Positions 1 to 7,933 of a stretch of DNA of 34,490 bases are shown in pieces. Position 1 is the first letter of the stretch; every line of letters begins with the position of its first letter. The notes under the pieces are model-generated. The model saw only the letters and a list, made by a program, of their open reading frames with translations. It did no database searches and had not been told where the DNA came from. Origin of the DNA: Sphingomonas bacterium (GTDB lineage: Bacteria; Pseudomonadota; Alphaproteobacteria; Sphingomonadales; Sphingomonadaceae). Both the position numbers and the translations under genes were made by a program. The stretch spans positions 1-34,490 of the forward strand of contig NZ_JAQGLJ010000037.1 of NCBI RefSeq assembly GCF_028292945.1, given 5' to 3'.

Positions 1-8
1 GGTAGAAT

Positions 9-1397
<1,389 letters not shown>

Positions 1398-1456
1398 CGG
1401 CGGCAAAGGAACTTCCACTTCGCTCCCGCGCTTTTTCTCGCAAAGGAGCGAAACAC

Positions 1457-1657
1457 ATGATCGGCAGGGTAATCGGTGCATTGGTAGGCCGCGAGATCGA
1501 CCGGCGTGACGGGCGCGGCGGGTTGAAGGGCGCGGCGATCGGCACGATCGCTGCCGGCGCGTTGCGGCGCATGGGTCCCTTCGGAATGCTGCTGGGCGGC
1601 GCGTATGTCGCCAAGAAGGCGCTCGACCGTCGGCGTGTCACGCGGCGGGGATACTGA
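1457..1657 (+). CDS. Small glycine-rich hydrophobic protein, function unknown
   Basis: This 66-residue protein starts at an ATG preceded by AAGGAG about eight bases upstream, a good ribosome-binding site. It has a basic N-terminal part (RDGRGGLKG), a glycine/alanine-rich hydrophobic middle (about residues 24-50, GxxxG-like spacing) that could form one membrane helix or a helical hairpin, and a strongly basic tail (KKALDRRRVTRRGY). It lies between fumC and gmk on the same strand and could share a transcript with them. I do not recognise a named family. Codon use (G+C-rich third positions) resembles the neighbours, which supports a real gene. Confidence 0.6.
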   Translation: MIGRVIGALVGREIDRRDGRGGLKGAAIGTIAAGALRRMGPFGMLLGGAYVAKKALDRRRVTRRGY

Positions 1658-1703
1658 CCTAACTTGGGTTGACCCGCCGGGCATGGCCGCGCCAAAGGCC
1701 TCC

Positions 1704-2354
1704 ATGCCCGACATTGCCCCGACCGACCCACACGGCTTCAAGCGTCGCGGGGTGCTGTTCGTGCTGTCTTCGCCCTCGGGGGCCGGTAAATCGACGATCG
1801 CGCGCAAGCTGCTGGCGGAGGAGCCGGAGCTGGAAATGTCGGTCAGCGCCACCACCCGCCCGATACGGCCGGGCGAGGTGGATGGACGCGACTATCACTT
1901 CGTCGACCTGGAACGGTTCCGCACGATGGTGGCGGATAACGCGTTCCTTGAATGGGCGCACGTCTTCGACCATCGCTACGGCACGCCGCGCGCGCCGGTC
2001 GACGCGATCCTGGCATCCGGCAAGGACGTGCTGTTCGACATCGACTGGCAGGGCGCACAGCAGCTGTACCAGATCGCGGGCGGCGATGTGGTCCGCGTCT
2101 TCATCCTGCCCCCCTCCATGGCCGAGCTGCACACCCGGCTGAGCCGGCGCGCGACGGATTCGACGGCAGTGATCGAGGCGCGCATGGGCCGCGCATCCAG
2201 CGAGGTCAGCCACTGGGACGGCTATGACTATGTGCTGGTCAACGACGACGTCGAGCGCTGCTTCGCCGGCGTCAAAACGATATTGGCGGCGGAGCGGCTA
2301 CGCCGCTCCCGGCAGACGGGGCTGATCGGCTTTATTCGGGGTCTAACGCGGTAG
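1704..2354 (+). CDS. gmk: Guanylate kinase
   Basis: Guanylate kinase phosphorylates GMP to GDP with ATP in the cytosol, in purine nucleotide supply. From the chosen ATG the protein is 216 residues, the usual size. The P-loop SPSGAGKST is at about residues 23-31, followed by the GMP-binding block (SATTRPIRPGEVDGRDYHFV) and the DIDWQGAQQL region typical of Gmk. The start at 1704 has AAAGG five bases upstream. An in-frame ATG at 1683 would add seven residues and cannot be excluded; the longer reading frame back to 1605 overlaps the upstream small gene and is unlikely. The 3' end overlaps the convergent ATP12 gene by 23 bases. Confidence 0.95.
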   Translation: MPDIAPTDPHGFKRRGVLFVLSSPSGAGKSTIARKLLAEEPELEMSVSATTRPIRPGEVDGRDYHFVDLERFRTMVADNAFLEWAHVFDHRYGTPRAPVDAILASGKDVLFDIDWQGAQQLYQIAGGDVVRVFILPPSMAELHTRLSRRATDSTAVIEARMGRASSEVSHWDGYDYVLVNDDVERCFAGVKTILAAERLRRSRQTGLIGFIRGLTR

Positions 2355-3066
2355 AGGTCGTTTTCTGTCTTGGCGGATCCCGGCGACGGGAGAGGGACAG
2401 CAAGCGCACCGCCGCATCGAACTCGGCGCGCTTGTTCTCCTGTGCTTCGGCAGCCAACGTGTCTTTGCCCCACATCTCGGCCTGCCAGTCCTCGTCCACA
2501 TGCGCAGCCAACCATGCTTGATCCGGCGTCAGCGCGCCCTCGACCAGCGCGAGCGTCAGCAACAACGAGCCGGTGATCGACACCATCGGCGAAGCTGCGG
2601 CGAGCGCAAAGGCATCGAGCGCCGCCGTTGCATCGCTCAGCCGTTGCAGCATCAGCGGCGACTGCGCGCGGTGGACGATGCCGACAGTGACTTCGACATG
2701 CACGTCGTAGCGGTGCTCCGCCCAGGCGATCACCGGATCCCACGCGGCTGCCTGTCGTTGCACGAGCGGCTCCGGCAGTTCGGCGCGATAACAGAGCAGG
2801 TCGGTTTCGGCATAGTGCGACAGGCCCGCCGCGAATGCTGACGGATCAAGCGCGATCCGGTCGATAGCCGCGTTGGCGAGACCGGTCAGCGGCATCGCGC
2901 GTGGGTCGACAACGCTGGTGACGCGCCGCCATTCCTCTGCGACCGCCTCGGCAAGCGCGTCCGTCGGCAGTGACAGCGGCACCCGACCTGGCGTTCGGAT
3001 CGGCTTGCCGTCCAGCGTCACGCCGCGGTCCGGCGTGACGGTCACCTCAGTCCAGAACCGCTTCAC
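2332..3066 (-). CDS. ATP12 family F1-ATPase assembly chaperone
   Basis: The 244-residue protein matches the alphaproteobacterial/mitochondrial ATP12 family, chaperones that bind the F1 alpha subunit during ATP synthase assembly. The N-terminal pattern MKRFW..V.V....G..V.LDGKPIRTPGR.PL.LPT is characteristic, as are EEWRR....VDPRAMPLTGLANAAID and the later YRAELPEPLVQRQAAAWDPVIAW block. It is the last gene of a leftward operon and its ATG overlaps the stop of the preceding small membrane protein by four bases (ATGA). The arginine-rich C-terminal tail extends into the convergent gmk gene. Family recognition is firm; the client is inferred from the family. Confidence 0.93.
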   Translation of the reverse strand: MKRFWTEVTVTPDRGVTLDGKPIRTPGRVPLSLPTDALAEAVAEEWRRVTSVVDPRAMPLTGLANAAIDRIALDPSAFAAGLSHYAETDLLCYRAELPEPLVQRQAAAWDPVIAWAEHRYDVHVEVTVGIVHRAQSPLMLQRLSDATAALDAFALAAASPMVSITGSLLLTLALVEGALTPDQAWLAAHVDEDWQAEMWGKDTLAAEAQENKRAEFDAAVRLLSLSRRRDPPRQKTTSTALDPE

Positions 3067-3278
3067 GATTCCGGTGTCCGCCAGCGCCGCGCCAGTGCGC
3101 GTGGCAGGGTGGCGATCATCAACAGCGCCGCGAGAACGATTGCGATACCGAGCAGCTTGGGGATCAGTGCCTCCGCGCGACCTGCCAGCAACAGCCCGAA
3201 CACCGCGCCGGCCGTGCCCGCCAGCCGGCTGACGACGATCGCGAACCAGCGGCGGCGAGCAAGCACGTCATCGCTCAT
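3063..3278 (-). CDS. Small two-helix membrane protein, function unknown
   Basis: This 71-residue protein has a short charged N-terminus (MSDDVLARRRW), two hydrophobic segments at about 13-32 and 41-58 separated by a short loop, and an arginine-rich end, so it probably sits in the inner membrane as a hairpin. Its start overlaps the end of the HAD gene (ATGA, 3275-3278) and its stop overlaps the ATP12 start in the same way, so it is translationally coupled within the operon. I do not recognise a named family. The position next to an ATP synthase chaperone is suggestive only. Confidence 0.75.
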   Translation of the reverse strand: MSDDVLARRRWFAIVVSRLAGTAGAVFGLLLAGRAEALIPKLLGIAIVLAALLMIATLPRALARRWRTPES

Positions 3279-3718
3279 GCCAGCATCGCCACGAGATCGG
3301 ACGCATGCTGCGCGATGGCGTCGGCACCGGAGTCCGCCAACTTGTCAGTCGAATGATAGCCCCACGCGACGCCCACAGCGCGGCACCCCGCCGACCGCGC
3401 CATAGTCATGTCGAAGCTGATGTCGCCGATCATGGCAGTCATGTGGGGCGCGACGCCGGCCTTCGCCATGCCCGCGAGCAGCATCGCGCGATCGGGCTTG
3501 GATGGATGCCGGCCCGCGAGCGCGCGATGCTGCGCGCCGTCGCCGGCGGGGCGGAGCGCGCGCATGGCCTTGATCAGGCTCAAACCGTCGATGCGGCGAA
3601 TCAGTGCACGCGGCGGCGGCGTCAGGCCGACGCTGACGCACGCCTCCTCTATGGCGCAGATGTTGGCCGGACCGTCGACCAGCGCGCCGTCGCAGTCGAG
3701 CATGGCGAGCCGGGTCAC
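3275..3718 (-). CDS. HAD-family hydrolase with a large internal deletion
   Basis: The start is a GTG that overlaps the stop of the upstream gene (GTGA, 3715-3718), giving 147 residues. The HAD core is visible at both ends. Motif I is LDCDGALVDG, with the presumed nucleophile D8 and acid/base D10. The motif III lysine lies in HPSKPDRAML (K74) and motif IV is GDISFDM (D99, D103). The family (phosphoglycolate-phosphatase-like, subfamily IA) is usually about 210-230 residues. Here the cap helix region around residues 39-60 runs straight into HPSKPD, so most of the cap, several core strands and motif II (the conserved Ser/Thr) are absent. The residue after motif I is Ala instead of the usual Thr. 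The reading frame is intact. It is probably inactive as a phosphatase; a sequence-level deletion error is an alternative. Confidence 0.75.
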   Translation of the reverse strand: MTRLAMLDCDGALVDGPANICAIEEACVSVGLTPPPRALIRRIDGLSLIKAMRALRPAGDGAQHRALAGRHPSKPDRAMLLAGMAKAGVAPHMTAMIGDISFDMTMARSAGCRAVGVAWGYHSTDKLADSGADAIAQHASDLVAMLA

Positions 3719-4278
3719 GCCCGCTCCATCGCGTCGGCCAGGGCGCGCAGGCCGGCGATCATGCCCGCGCGGTCGGCGGCGGACTTGTGCTGGGCAAGCT
3801 TGTCGGTTCCGCGTAAGCCCGTGACGGTAATCGCGAACCCGCCGATCGCGCGCAGCATGGCGTCGATCTTCGCGGGGTCGGTCTTCGCCCGCGTCCAAGG
3901 GTTCGGGTTCGGCTCGTGACGCTCGGCGAGCGTATCCAGCTGCGTGAGGAGATCATCGCGCGACAGCGGGCGTACCATGCCCTCGATCTCGATGGCGGTG
4001 TAGTTCCAGGTCGGCACCTGATCGTCGGCTCGTGCGAACCAGTTCGGCGTAAGATACCCATCCGGCCCGGCGACGCTCGCCAGCACTGTCGCGCCGGCGA
4101 GATGCGGAAACAGGCGATTGGCGCGCGCCAGGTGCAACCACAGCTCTTCGCCATGCCGCGTCAACGGCGCGTGCGCGACCAACGGACCGACCGGCGTGGC
4201 GACGAAAAGATGCGCAAACCCGGCCGCTCGGTCAAGCAGGCCAGCCTCGTCCGGCCGGAATGCCGGGTTCGGGTGCAT
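3715..4278 (-). CDS. PaiB-like FMN-binding protein
   Basis: The 187-residue protein belongs to the PaiB family (often called FMN-binding negative transcriptional regulator), a split-barrel flavin-binding fold related to pyridoxamine-phosphate oxidases. Diagnostic pieces are the N-terminal MHPNPAFR, the LWLHLARANR block, YLTPNWF, VPTWNYTAIEIEG and the C-terminal KLAQHKSAADRAGMIAGL. Its ATG shares one base with the stop of the pseudouridine synthase gene (TGATG at 4276-4280), so translation is probably coupled. PaiB in Bacillus was described as a repressor of protease genes. A regulatory role here is not shown by the sequence, since no DNA-binding domain is visible. Confidence 0.9.
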   Translation of the reverse strand: MHPNPAFRPDEAGLLDRAAGFAHLFVATPVGPLVAHAPLTRHGEELWLHLARANRLFPHLAGATVLASVAGPDGYLTPNWFARADDQVPTWNYTAIEIEGMVRPLSRDDLLTQLDTLAERHEPNPNPWTRAKTDPAKIDAMLRAIGGFAITVTGLRGTDKLAQHKSAADRAGMIAGLRALADAMERA

Positions 4279-5399
4279 CAGCGCTTGCGGCCGCCGGTGC
4301 CGCGATCGTCGCTTCCGCGGCCGCCCCCACGATCCCGCCGCTCGCCCTTGCGTGCCTTGCGGATCGTTTTCGCATGCGCCTTGGCCGCCACCTTCTTGTC
4401 GGCGCGAGTCGGCGGCTGGTGCTCGTCGAGCGGGAGCTGGTCGCCCAGCATCTGTTCGAATCCCAGGCTTGCGAGCGACTCGGCGAAGTGGGTTGGCAGC
4501 TCCGCCTGAACGTCGATCTGGCCGCCATCGGGGTGGTCGACGCGGATACGCCGCGCGTGCAGGTGCATCTTGCGGCTGATGCCGCCCGTCAGGAAAGCCG
4601 CTTGTCCACCATACTTCCCGTCACCAACGATCGGATGGCCAATCGCCGCCATATGCGCGCGCAGCTGATGCGTGCGGCCGGTGAAGGGCTGCAGCTCGAC
4701 CCAGGCGGTGCGGTTGCCGGCGCGTTCGATGATCCGGTAGCGGGTCCGCGCGGGCGCGCCGTTCTCTTCGTCGACATGCATCTTCTCGCCACCGGTGCCG
4801 GGCTGCTTGGCGAGCGGCAGGTCGACGGTGCCGTCGTCGATCGAGGGCACGTCCACGACCAACGCCCAGTAGACCTTCTTCGCGGTGCGGCCGGAAAAGG
4901 TCTTTGCGAAGAACGCGGCGGCGCGGTTGGTGCGCGCGATCAGCAAGGCGCCCGACGTGTCCTTGTCGAGGCGGTGGACCAGCTTTGGCCGGCTTTCGCC
5001 ATCGGTGAAGGCGTCGAGGAGGCCGTCGACATGCTCGGTTGTCTTGGTGCCGCCCTGCGTCGCGAGACCCGGCGGCTTGTTGAGCACCAGCGCCTGCGCA
5101 TCGCGGTGGATCACCATTTCCTGCGCGAAGGCGATCTGGTCGGGGGTCAGCGGCGTCCGCACGCGCTCGGGCTTGGTGTCGACATGGACGGGTTCGGGCG
5201 GGGGAACGCGGAGCTGCTGGCCGACGGTGACGCGATCGCCGGGTGTCGCGCGGGCGCCGTCGACGCGAAGTTGGCCCGTGCGCGCCCACTTCGCCACGGT
5301 TGTGAAGTTAGCTTCGGGCAGGTGCCGCTTGAACCAGCGATCAAGCCGGATACCGTCGTCGTCGGGGGCGACGGTGAACTGGCGGACGGTGTCGGTCAT
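4278..5399 (-). CDS. RluC/RluD-family 23S rRNA pseudouridine synthase
   Basis: This 373-residue enzyme isomerises uridine to pseudouridine in large-subunit rRNA. An N-terminal S4 RNA-binding domain (about residues 15-65, with GIRLDRWFKR and the TGQLRVDG segment) is followed by the catalytic domain. The catalytic motif HRLDKDTSGALLIAR at 142-156 contains the invariant aspartate D145, and GRTHQLRAHMA follows later in the domain. The C-terminus is a long basic, glycine-rich tail (about 345-373), probably an additional RNA contact. It is the first gene of a leftward run of five overlapping genes. RluC is somewhat more likely than RluD, but the target uridines cannot be read from sequence. Confidence 0.93.
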   Translation of the reverse strand: MTDTVRQFTVAPDDDGIRLDRWFKRHLPEANFTTVAKWARTGQLRVDGARATPGDRVTVGQQLRVPPPEPVHVDTKPERVRTPLTPDQIAFAQEMVIHRDAQALVLNKPPGLATQGGTKTTEHVDGLLDAFTDGESRPKLVHRLDKDTSGALLIARTNRAAAFFAKTFSGRTAKKVYWALVVDVPSIDDGTVDLPLAKQPGTGGEKMHVDEENGAPARTRYRIIERAGNRTAWVELQPFTGRTHQLRAHMAAIGHPIVGDGKYGGQAAFLTGGISRKMHLHARRIRVDHPDGGQIDVQAELPTHFAESLASLGFEQMLGDQLPLDEHQPPTRADKKVAAKAHAKTIRKARKGERRDRGGGRGSDDRGTGGRKR

Positions 5400-5443
5400 G
5401 TGACGACCCTAGCGGTTGGTGCCGCCAGCGTCACCCCGCGCCG

Positions 5444-6160
5444 TTAGCGGCCGGCATTGCTTACCAGATCGATCGTCGAGCCACCTCCCGAACGTGACGC
5501 GACATACACAGCATAGGCGTCACTGCGGCGTGTGCCGCCGAGCACGTGGAGACCGTCCGCGGCCTGGTGCTCGGCCGAGTAGCCGGCAGCCGTCGCGCGG
5601 GTATGATACCAGTTGATGACCTTGTCGGCGGCGGCGCCGCTGGCGAAGCTGACGACGCGCAGACGGCAGGCACCGGACGCGTTGCCGGCGGCTTCGATCA
5701 CGCGCGCGTCGGGATAGAGCGGCAGCTCGGCGGAGAGGCGGTTGGCCCAGGCCGCCGAATAGCTCACGGAAGCACAGCCGCGTGCGGCCGGATGCCGTTC
5801 GACCAGCGCTCCCAACGTCAACGCGGCGGCCCTGGTCCGACATTTCGGGCAGTCGCGGGCGGGCGCGGGCGCAGCCTTCAACGAGGTGGCGTCGACCGGA
5901 TCGCGCAATTCGATCTCTGGGGGCGTCGCGCTCGAGTCGGGACCGGGCGCGGGTCGTACGGCGTTAGCGTTGGACGACTGCCCGAGCGACGGGTCGATCA
6001 TGATCGGCGCATTGAGCGCCGCCGCAATCGCCGGGTCGCGTAGATTGCCGGCGCTGTTGGCATCGGTCAGTTCTCGATCGAGCGCATCCAGGTCTTGCGG
6101 GACATCGGGCGCGCGGTCGCACGCGGTGACGAAGATCAGGGCGGGGATCAGCAAGCGCAC
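5444..6160 (-). CDS. Putative lipoprotein, function unknown
   Basis: From a GTG at 6160 the 238-residue product begins with a short hydrophobic signal ending in a lipobox (IFVTAC), so the cysteine at about residue 14 would be lipidated. An in-frame ATG at 6229 would give a longer basic N-terminus and is an alternative start; neither has a convincing Shine-Dalgarno sequence. The middle is rich in Pro, Ala, Asp and Asn, as in a flexible linker. A CPKC pair follows, and then a compact C-terminal domain that includes WYHTRATAAGYSAEHQ and ends in IDLVSNAG. I do not recognise the family. It is likely anchored in the periplasm-facing membrane. Confidence 0.7.
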   Translation of the reverse strand: MRLLIPALIFVTACDRAPDVPQDLDALDRELTDANSAGNLRDPAIAAALNAPIMIDPSLGQSSNANAVRPAPGPDSSATPPEIELRDPVDATSLKAAPAPARDCPKCRTRAAALTLGALVERHPAARGCASVSYSAAWANRLSAELPLYPDARVIEAAGNASGACRLRVVSFASGAAADKVINWYHTRATAAGYSAEHQAADGLHVLGGTRRSDAYAVYVASRSGGGSTIDLVSNAGR

Positions 6161-6239
6161 CGCTGCCGCATAGCGCGCGCGGGTAAAGCTTTGATGAGCG
6201 GGCTTGCGGGATAGTGGCTGGCAAGACATTCTACCGGCC

Positions 6240-6461
6240 ATGCTGAACATCATCTCGATTCTTGTCGGACTGGTCACACTCGCGCTCGGGCTGGTCGCGT
6301 TCATCCCGCTGCTCGGCTGGCTTAACTGGCTGGTTCTGCCGATCGGAGTCGTCGGGCTTGCGCTGGGCGCGCTCTCGTCGAGCAACGCCGGACGCAATCT
6401 CAACGCCGCGCTGCTGGTCGTGTTCGGCCTGCGACTGATGATCGGCGGCGGGATCGTCTGA
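6240..6461 (+). CDS. Small membrane protein, function unknown
   Basis: The 73-residue product from the ATG at 6240 is almost entirely hydrophobic. It has segments at about residues 3-20 and 24-43 and a third, weaker one near the C-terminus, with a short polar stretch (SSSNAGRNLN) between the last two. It would sit in the inner membrane. An in-frame TTG at 6204 could extend it by 12 residues. It is divergent from the lipoprotein gene to its left and convergent with the glycine-zipper gene to its right. No family is recognised beyond a small integral membrane protein. Confidence 0.6.
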   Translation: MLNIISILVGLVTLALGLVAFIPLLGWLNWLVLPIGVVGLALGALSSSNAGRNLNAALLVVFGLRLMIGGGIV

Positions 6462-6465
6462 CACG

Positions 6466-6498
6466 AAAAAGGGCGCCGCGGTTGTCCGCGACGCCCCC
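6466..6498 (-). terminator. Intrinsic terminator for the glycine-zipper gene
   Basis: Read on the minus strand, a GC-rich stem of about 11 pairs with one mismatch (GGGGCGTCGCGG against CCGCGGCGCCC), closed by a four-base ACAA loop, is followed directly by TTTTT. It lies about 20 bases beyond the stop of the 6520-6828 gene. The arrangement fits a rho-independent terminator on the minus strand; on the plus strand the stem has no T-run. Confidence 0.8.
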
Positions 6499-6519
6499 TG
6501 ACGAACCTGTGACCTCAGA

Positions 6520-6828
6520 TTAGCGGCAGCGGCGCGGCTTGCTGGTCTCGCGCTCGACCGCGCGGCCAGCGAGTGCGCCCAGCGCGGCACCACCCAGCGT
6601 GCCGATCGTGCGATCGCCGCCGGTGTCGATGGTGCGGCCGATCAGCGCGCCCGCGACGCCACCGACGACCAGACCGGTCCGGCCGTTCGACTTGCGGCAA
6701 TAGGTCCGCCCGTCCTTGCCGCGCCACTCGCGGTAGCGGGACTGCGCATCGGCGCTGTCGATCGGAAACACGGCGGCGGTCGGAACGGCGACGGCAAAGG
6801 CGCTGAGCGCCAGGATCATCTTACGCAT
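6520..6828 (-). CDS. Secreted glycine-zipper (2TM-type) protein
   Basis: The 102-residue protein starts with a Sec signal peptide (MRKMILALSAFAVAVPTAAV, with likely cleavage near SADAQS). A short region with YREWRGKDGRTYCRKSNGR follows, then a glycine-zipper segment (about residues 52-92) made of two Gly/Ala helices separated by GGDRTIG. The tail contains a second cysteine (PRRCR) that could pair with the one before the zipper. Such proteins are exported and associate with the cell envelope; a specific function is not known. A terminator lies just downstream. Good family-level confidence. Confidence 0.85.
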   Translation of the reverse strand: MRKMILALSAFAVAVPTAAVFPIDSADAQSRYREWRGKDGRTYCRKSNGRTGLVVGGVAGALIGRTIDTGGDRTIGTLGGAALGALAGRAVERETSKPRRCR

Positions 6829-6933
6829 GACTTACTCCCATTCGATGTGGTCTGGGGGCGTAACGTTCCTCGACAAAGCGTAGTTGCATGAACCTAAAAC
6901 AACGTCGCTGGTAACCGGTGTTAATCGTCCACA

Positions 6934-6942
6934 TTATCCACA
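6934..6942 (+). promoter_or_regulatory. Perfect DnaA-box sequence
   Basis: TTATCCACA matches the strong E. coli DnaA box exactly. It lies between the divergent starts of the glycine-zipper gene and the candidate structured RNA. I found no cluster of further boxes or AT-rich unwinding region nearby, so this is not evidence for a replication origin. It could be a single regulatory site or chance. Confidence 0.35.
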
Positions 6943-6944
6943 GG

Positions 6945-7562
6945 CAGGCAGGCGTGAAGCGGCTTGGCGCGACTCGGCGGGCGTGAGACCTTGTCCAGGC
7001 AGGCGGAAGAGGAAGTCCTTCGGGGCGGAGAACGAAGCCGGTGCTGCCGAGCAGAACCGCGGGTGCAAGTCCGCAAGGTGGGCCGGGTAGCTGGGGATGG
7101 GAAGGCTACCTTCCGGCGCCAGCCGTGCGAGCGGTGCGGCGACGAGGGCGAGCGGACCATCGCCGAACCGAGGCAGACAAGCCGGGTCGTTCGCGACTGG
7201 GGGAATGTGCAGCGGGGTCGCCAGGGCGCGGCAGGACGCGGCGATACCGGTTCTTCGGAGCGGGTGTCGGCAAAGGTCGGCAAGCGGATGGGGACGCAAG
7301 GCAAAGCGGATCGGATCCTCGGATGCGATCGGTGGAGCAGGCCGCCGTGGCCGGTGGATGCGGGATCGACGCCCTTGGGCGACGAGATCGAGATCGCCGG
7401 TGTGGGGACCAACAGGTCCGTGATGGTGTGACGTCGTTCGCGACGCCCCCGCACGGATTGCCGCCGAAACCGGACGGCGCAGGGCAGGGTGGCTTCGGCC
7501 GAATGTTCGAGCGGGTCGAGGCGCGGCGACGAGGGGGTCGGCAGCAATGCCGGCCCCTTTTT
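6945..7562 (+). ncRNA. Candidate unclassified structured RNA, about 600 nt
   Basis: No reading frame here looks like a protein. The plus strand is purine-rich and can form a series of local hairpins: 7015-7026 (TTCG loop), 7040-7058 (GGT/CTGC stem), 7059-7074, 7086-7110 (GGTAGC/GCTACC), 7186-7197 (GTCG-TTCG-CGAC), 7243-7268 (10 pairs around one mismatch, TTCG loop), 7370-7381 (CGCC-CTTG-GGCG), 7406-7419 (GGACC/GGTCC), 7432-7445 (TTCG loop) and 7490-7501 (GGC-TTCG-GCC). The series ends in an intrinsic terminator on the same strand. I looked for RNase P RNA, tmRNA, cobalamin-riboswitch and SRP RNA hallmarks and did not find them. The 5' end is a guess, placed after the DnaA-box region. An untranslated leader or a decayed gene are alternatives. 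Confidence 0.5.
7534..7562 (+). terminator. Intrinsic terminator, plus strand
   Basis: A ten-pair stem (GGGGTCGGCA against TGCCGGCCCC, one G-T wobble) closed by a GCAA tetraloop at 7544-7547 is followed by TTTTT at 7558-7562. This is a textbook rho-independent terminator. No protein gene on the plus strand ends just before it, so it implies a non-coding transcript from upstream. Confidence 0.82.
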
Positions 7563-7681
7563 GCGCGCAGCGCGGCAGCGCGGCAGCCGGCTACGCCCGG
7601 CTGACTCGCGCACGCGCGACCGGCGGGTCGGCGCAGCCGAACCCGTCCGACGGCACGACGCGGCTTGGGAATCGCAACTTT

Positions 7682-7849
7682 GCCTTCCCCGGCGGACACC
7701 GGGGTCCAGTCTGCCGCGCAGGATGCAGGGAGGGACTTTCCCCTAGGCCAGGCTAACGTGCTCCGCGTCGAAGGTTTAGGGGGGTGCCCTGACTAGTGAC
7801 GGGCCGTGGAGCCGCGCGGCGGACTGGGCCCCGGCGTCTGCCGGGGAGG
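7682..7849. repeat. Inverted-repeat element (CCCCGGC-type palindrome family)
   Basis: Arms of about 38 bases at 7682-7719 and 7812-7849 are reverse complements with about five mismatches. Each arm contains its own small palindrome (CCCCGG...CCGGGG at 7687-7704; CCCCGGC-GTCT-GCCGGGG at 7829-7846). Related arms with the same core (CCCCGGCTTCCGCCGGGG and the flank GCGGCCGACTGG) recur near 23931-24030, 27960-28016 and 29324-29387. It has no reading frame and lies between the candidate RNA and the TRIC-family gene. The 7563-7681 stretch before it shows nothing I can assign. Confidence 0.75.
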
Positions 7850-7933
7850 GCTATTCCGCGCACCGGCTTCCGTAGGCGAGGGGCTTTGGCGCCCGAGTGA
7901 CGGTGCTGGCATTTCCGCGCTACAACCCGCCCA

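Noticed and set aside
6829..6960. Replication origin
   Set aside because: Only one DnaA box, no AT-rich unwinding element and no replication genes nearby.
6964..7431. 155-residue reading frame on the plus strand from a TTG
   Set aside because: Arg/Gly/Glu-rich with no recognisable fold and weaker third-position G+C than real genes here; structured RNA explains the region better.
6945..7562. RNase P RNA, tmRNA, SRP RNA or cobalamin riboswitch
   Set aside because: The invariant blocks (for example GAGGAAAGTCCGGGC and ACAGA for RNase P, a tag-peptide frame for tmRNA, GCCCCCGC-ACTG for the riboswitch) were not found, although GAGGAAGTCC and GTGCAAGTCC gave partial resemblance.
6921..7613. 230-residue reading frame on the minus strand through the candidate RNA
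   Set aside because: Arg/Ser/Pro-rich with scattered Cys and no domain; it is the complement of a structured G-rich stretch and has no plausible ribosome-binding site.
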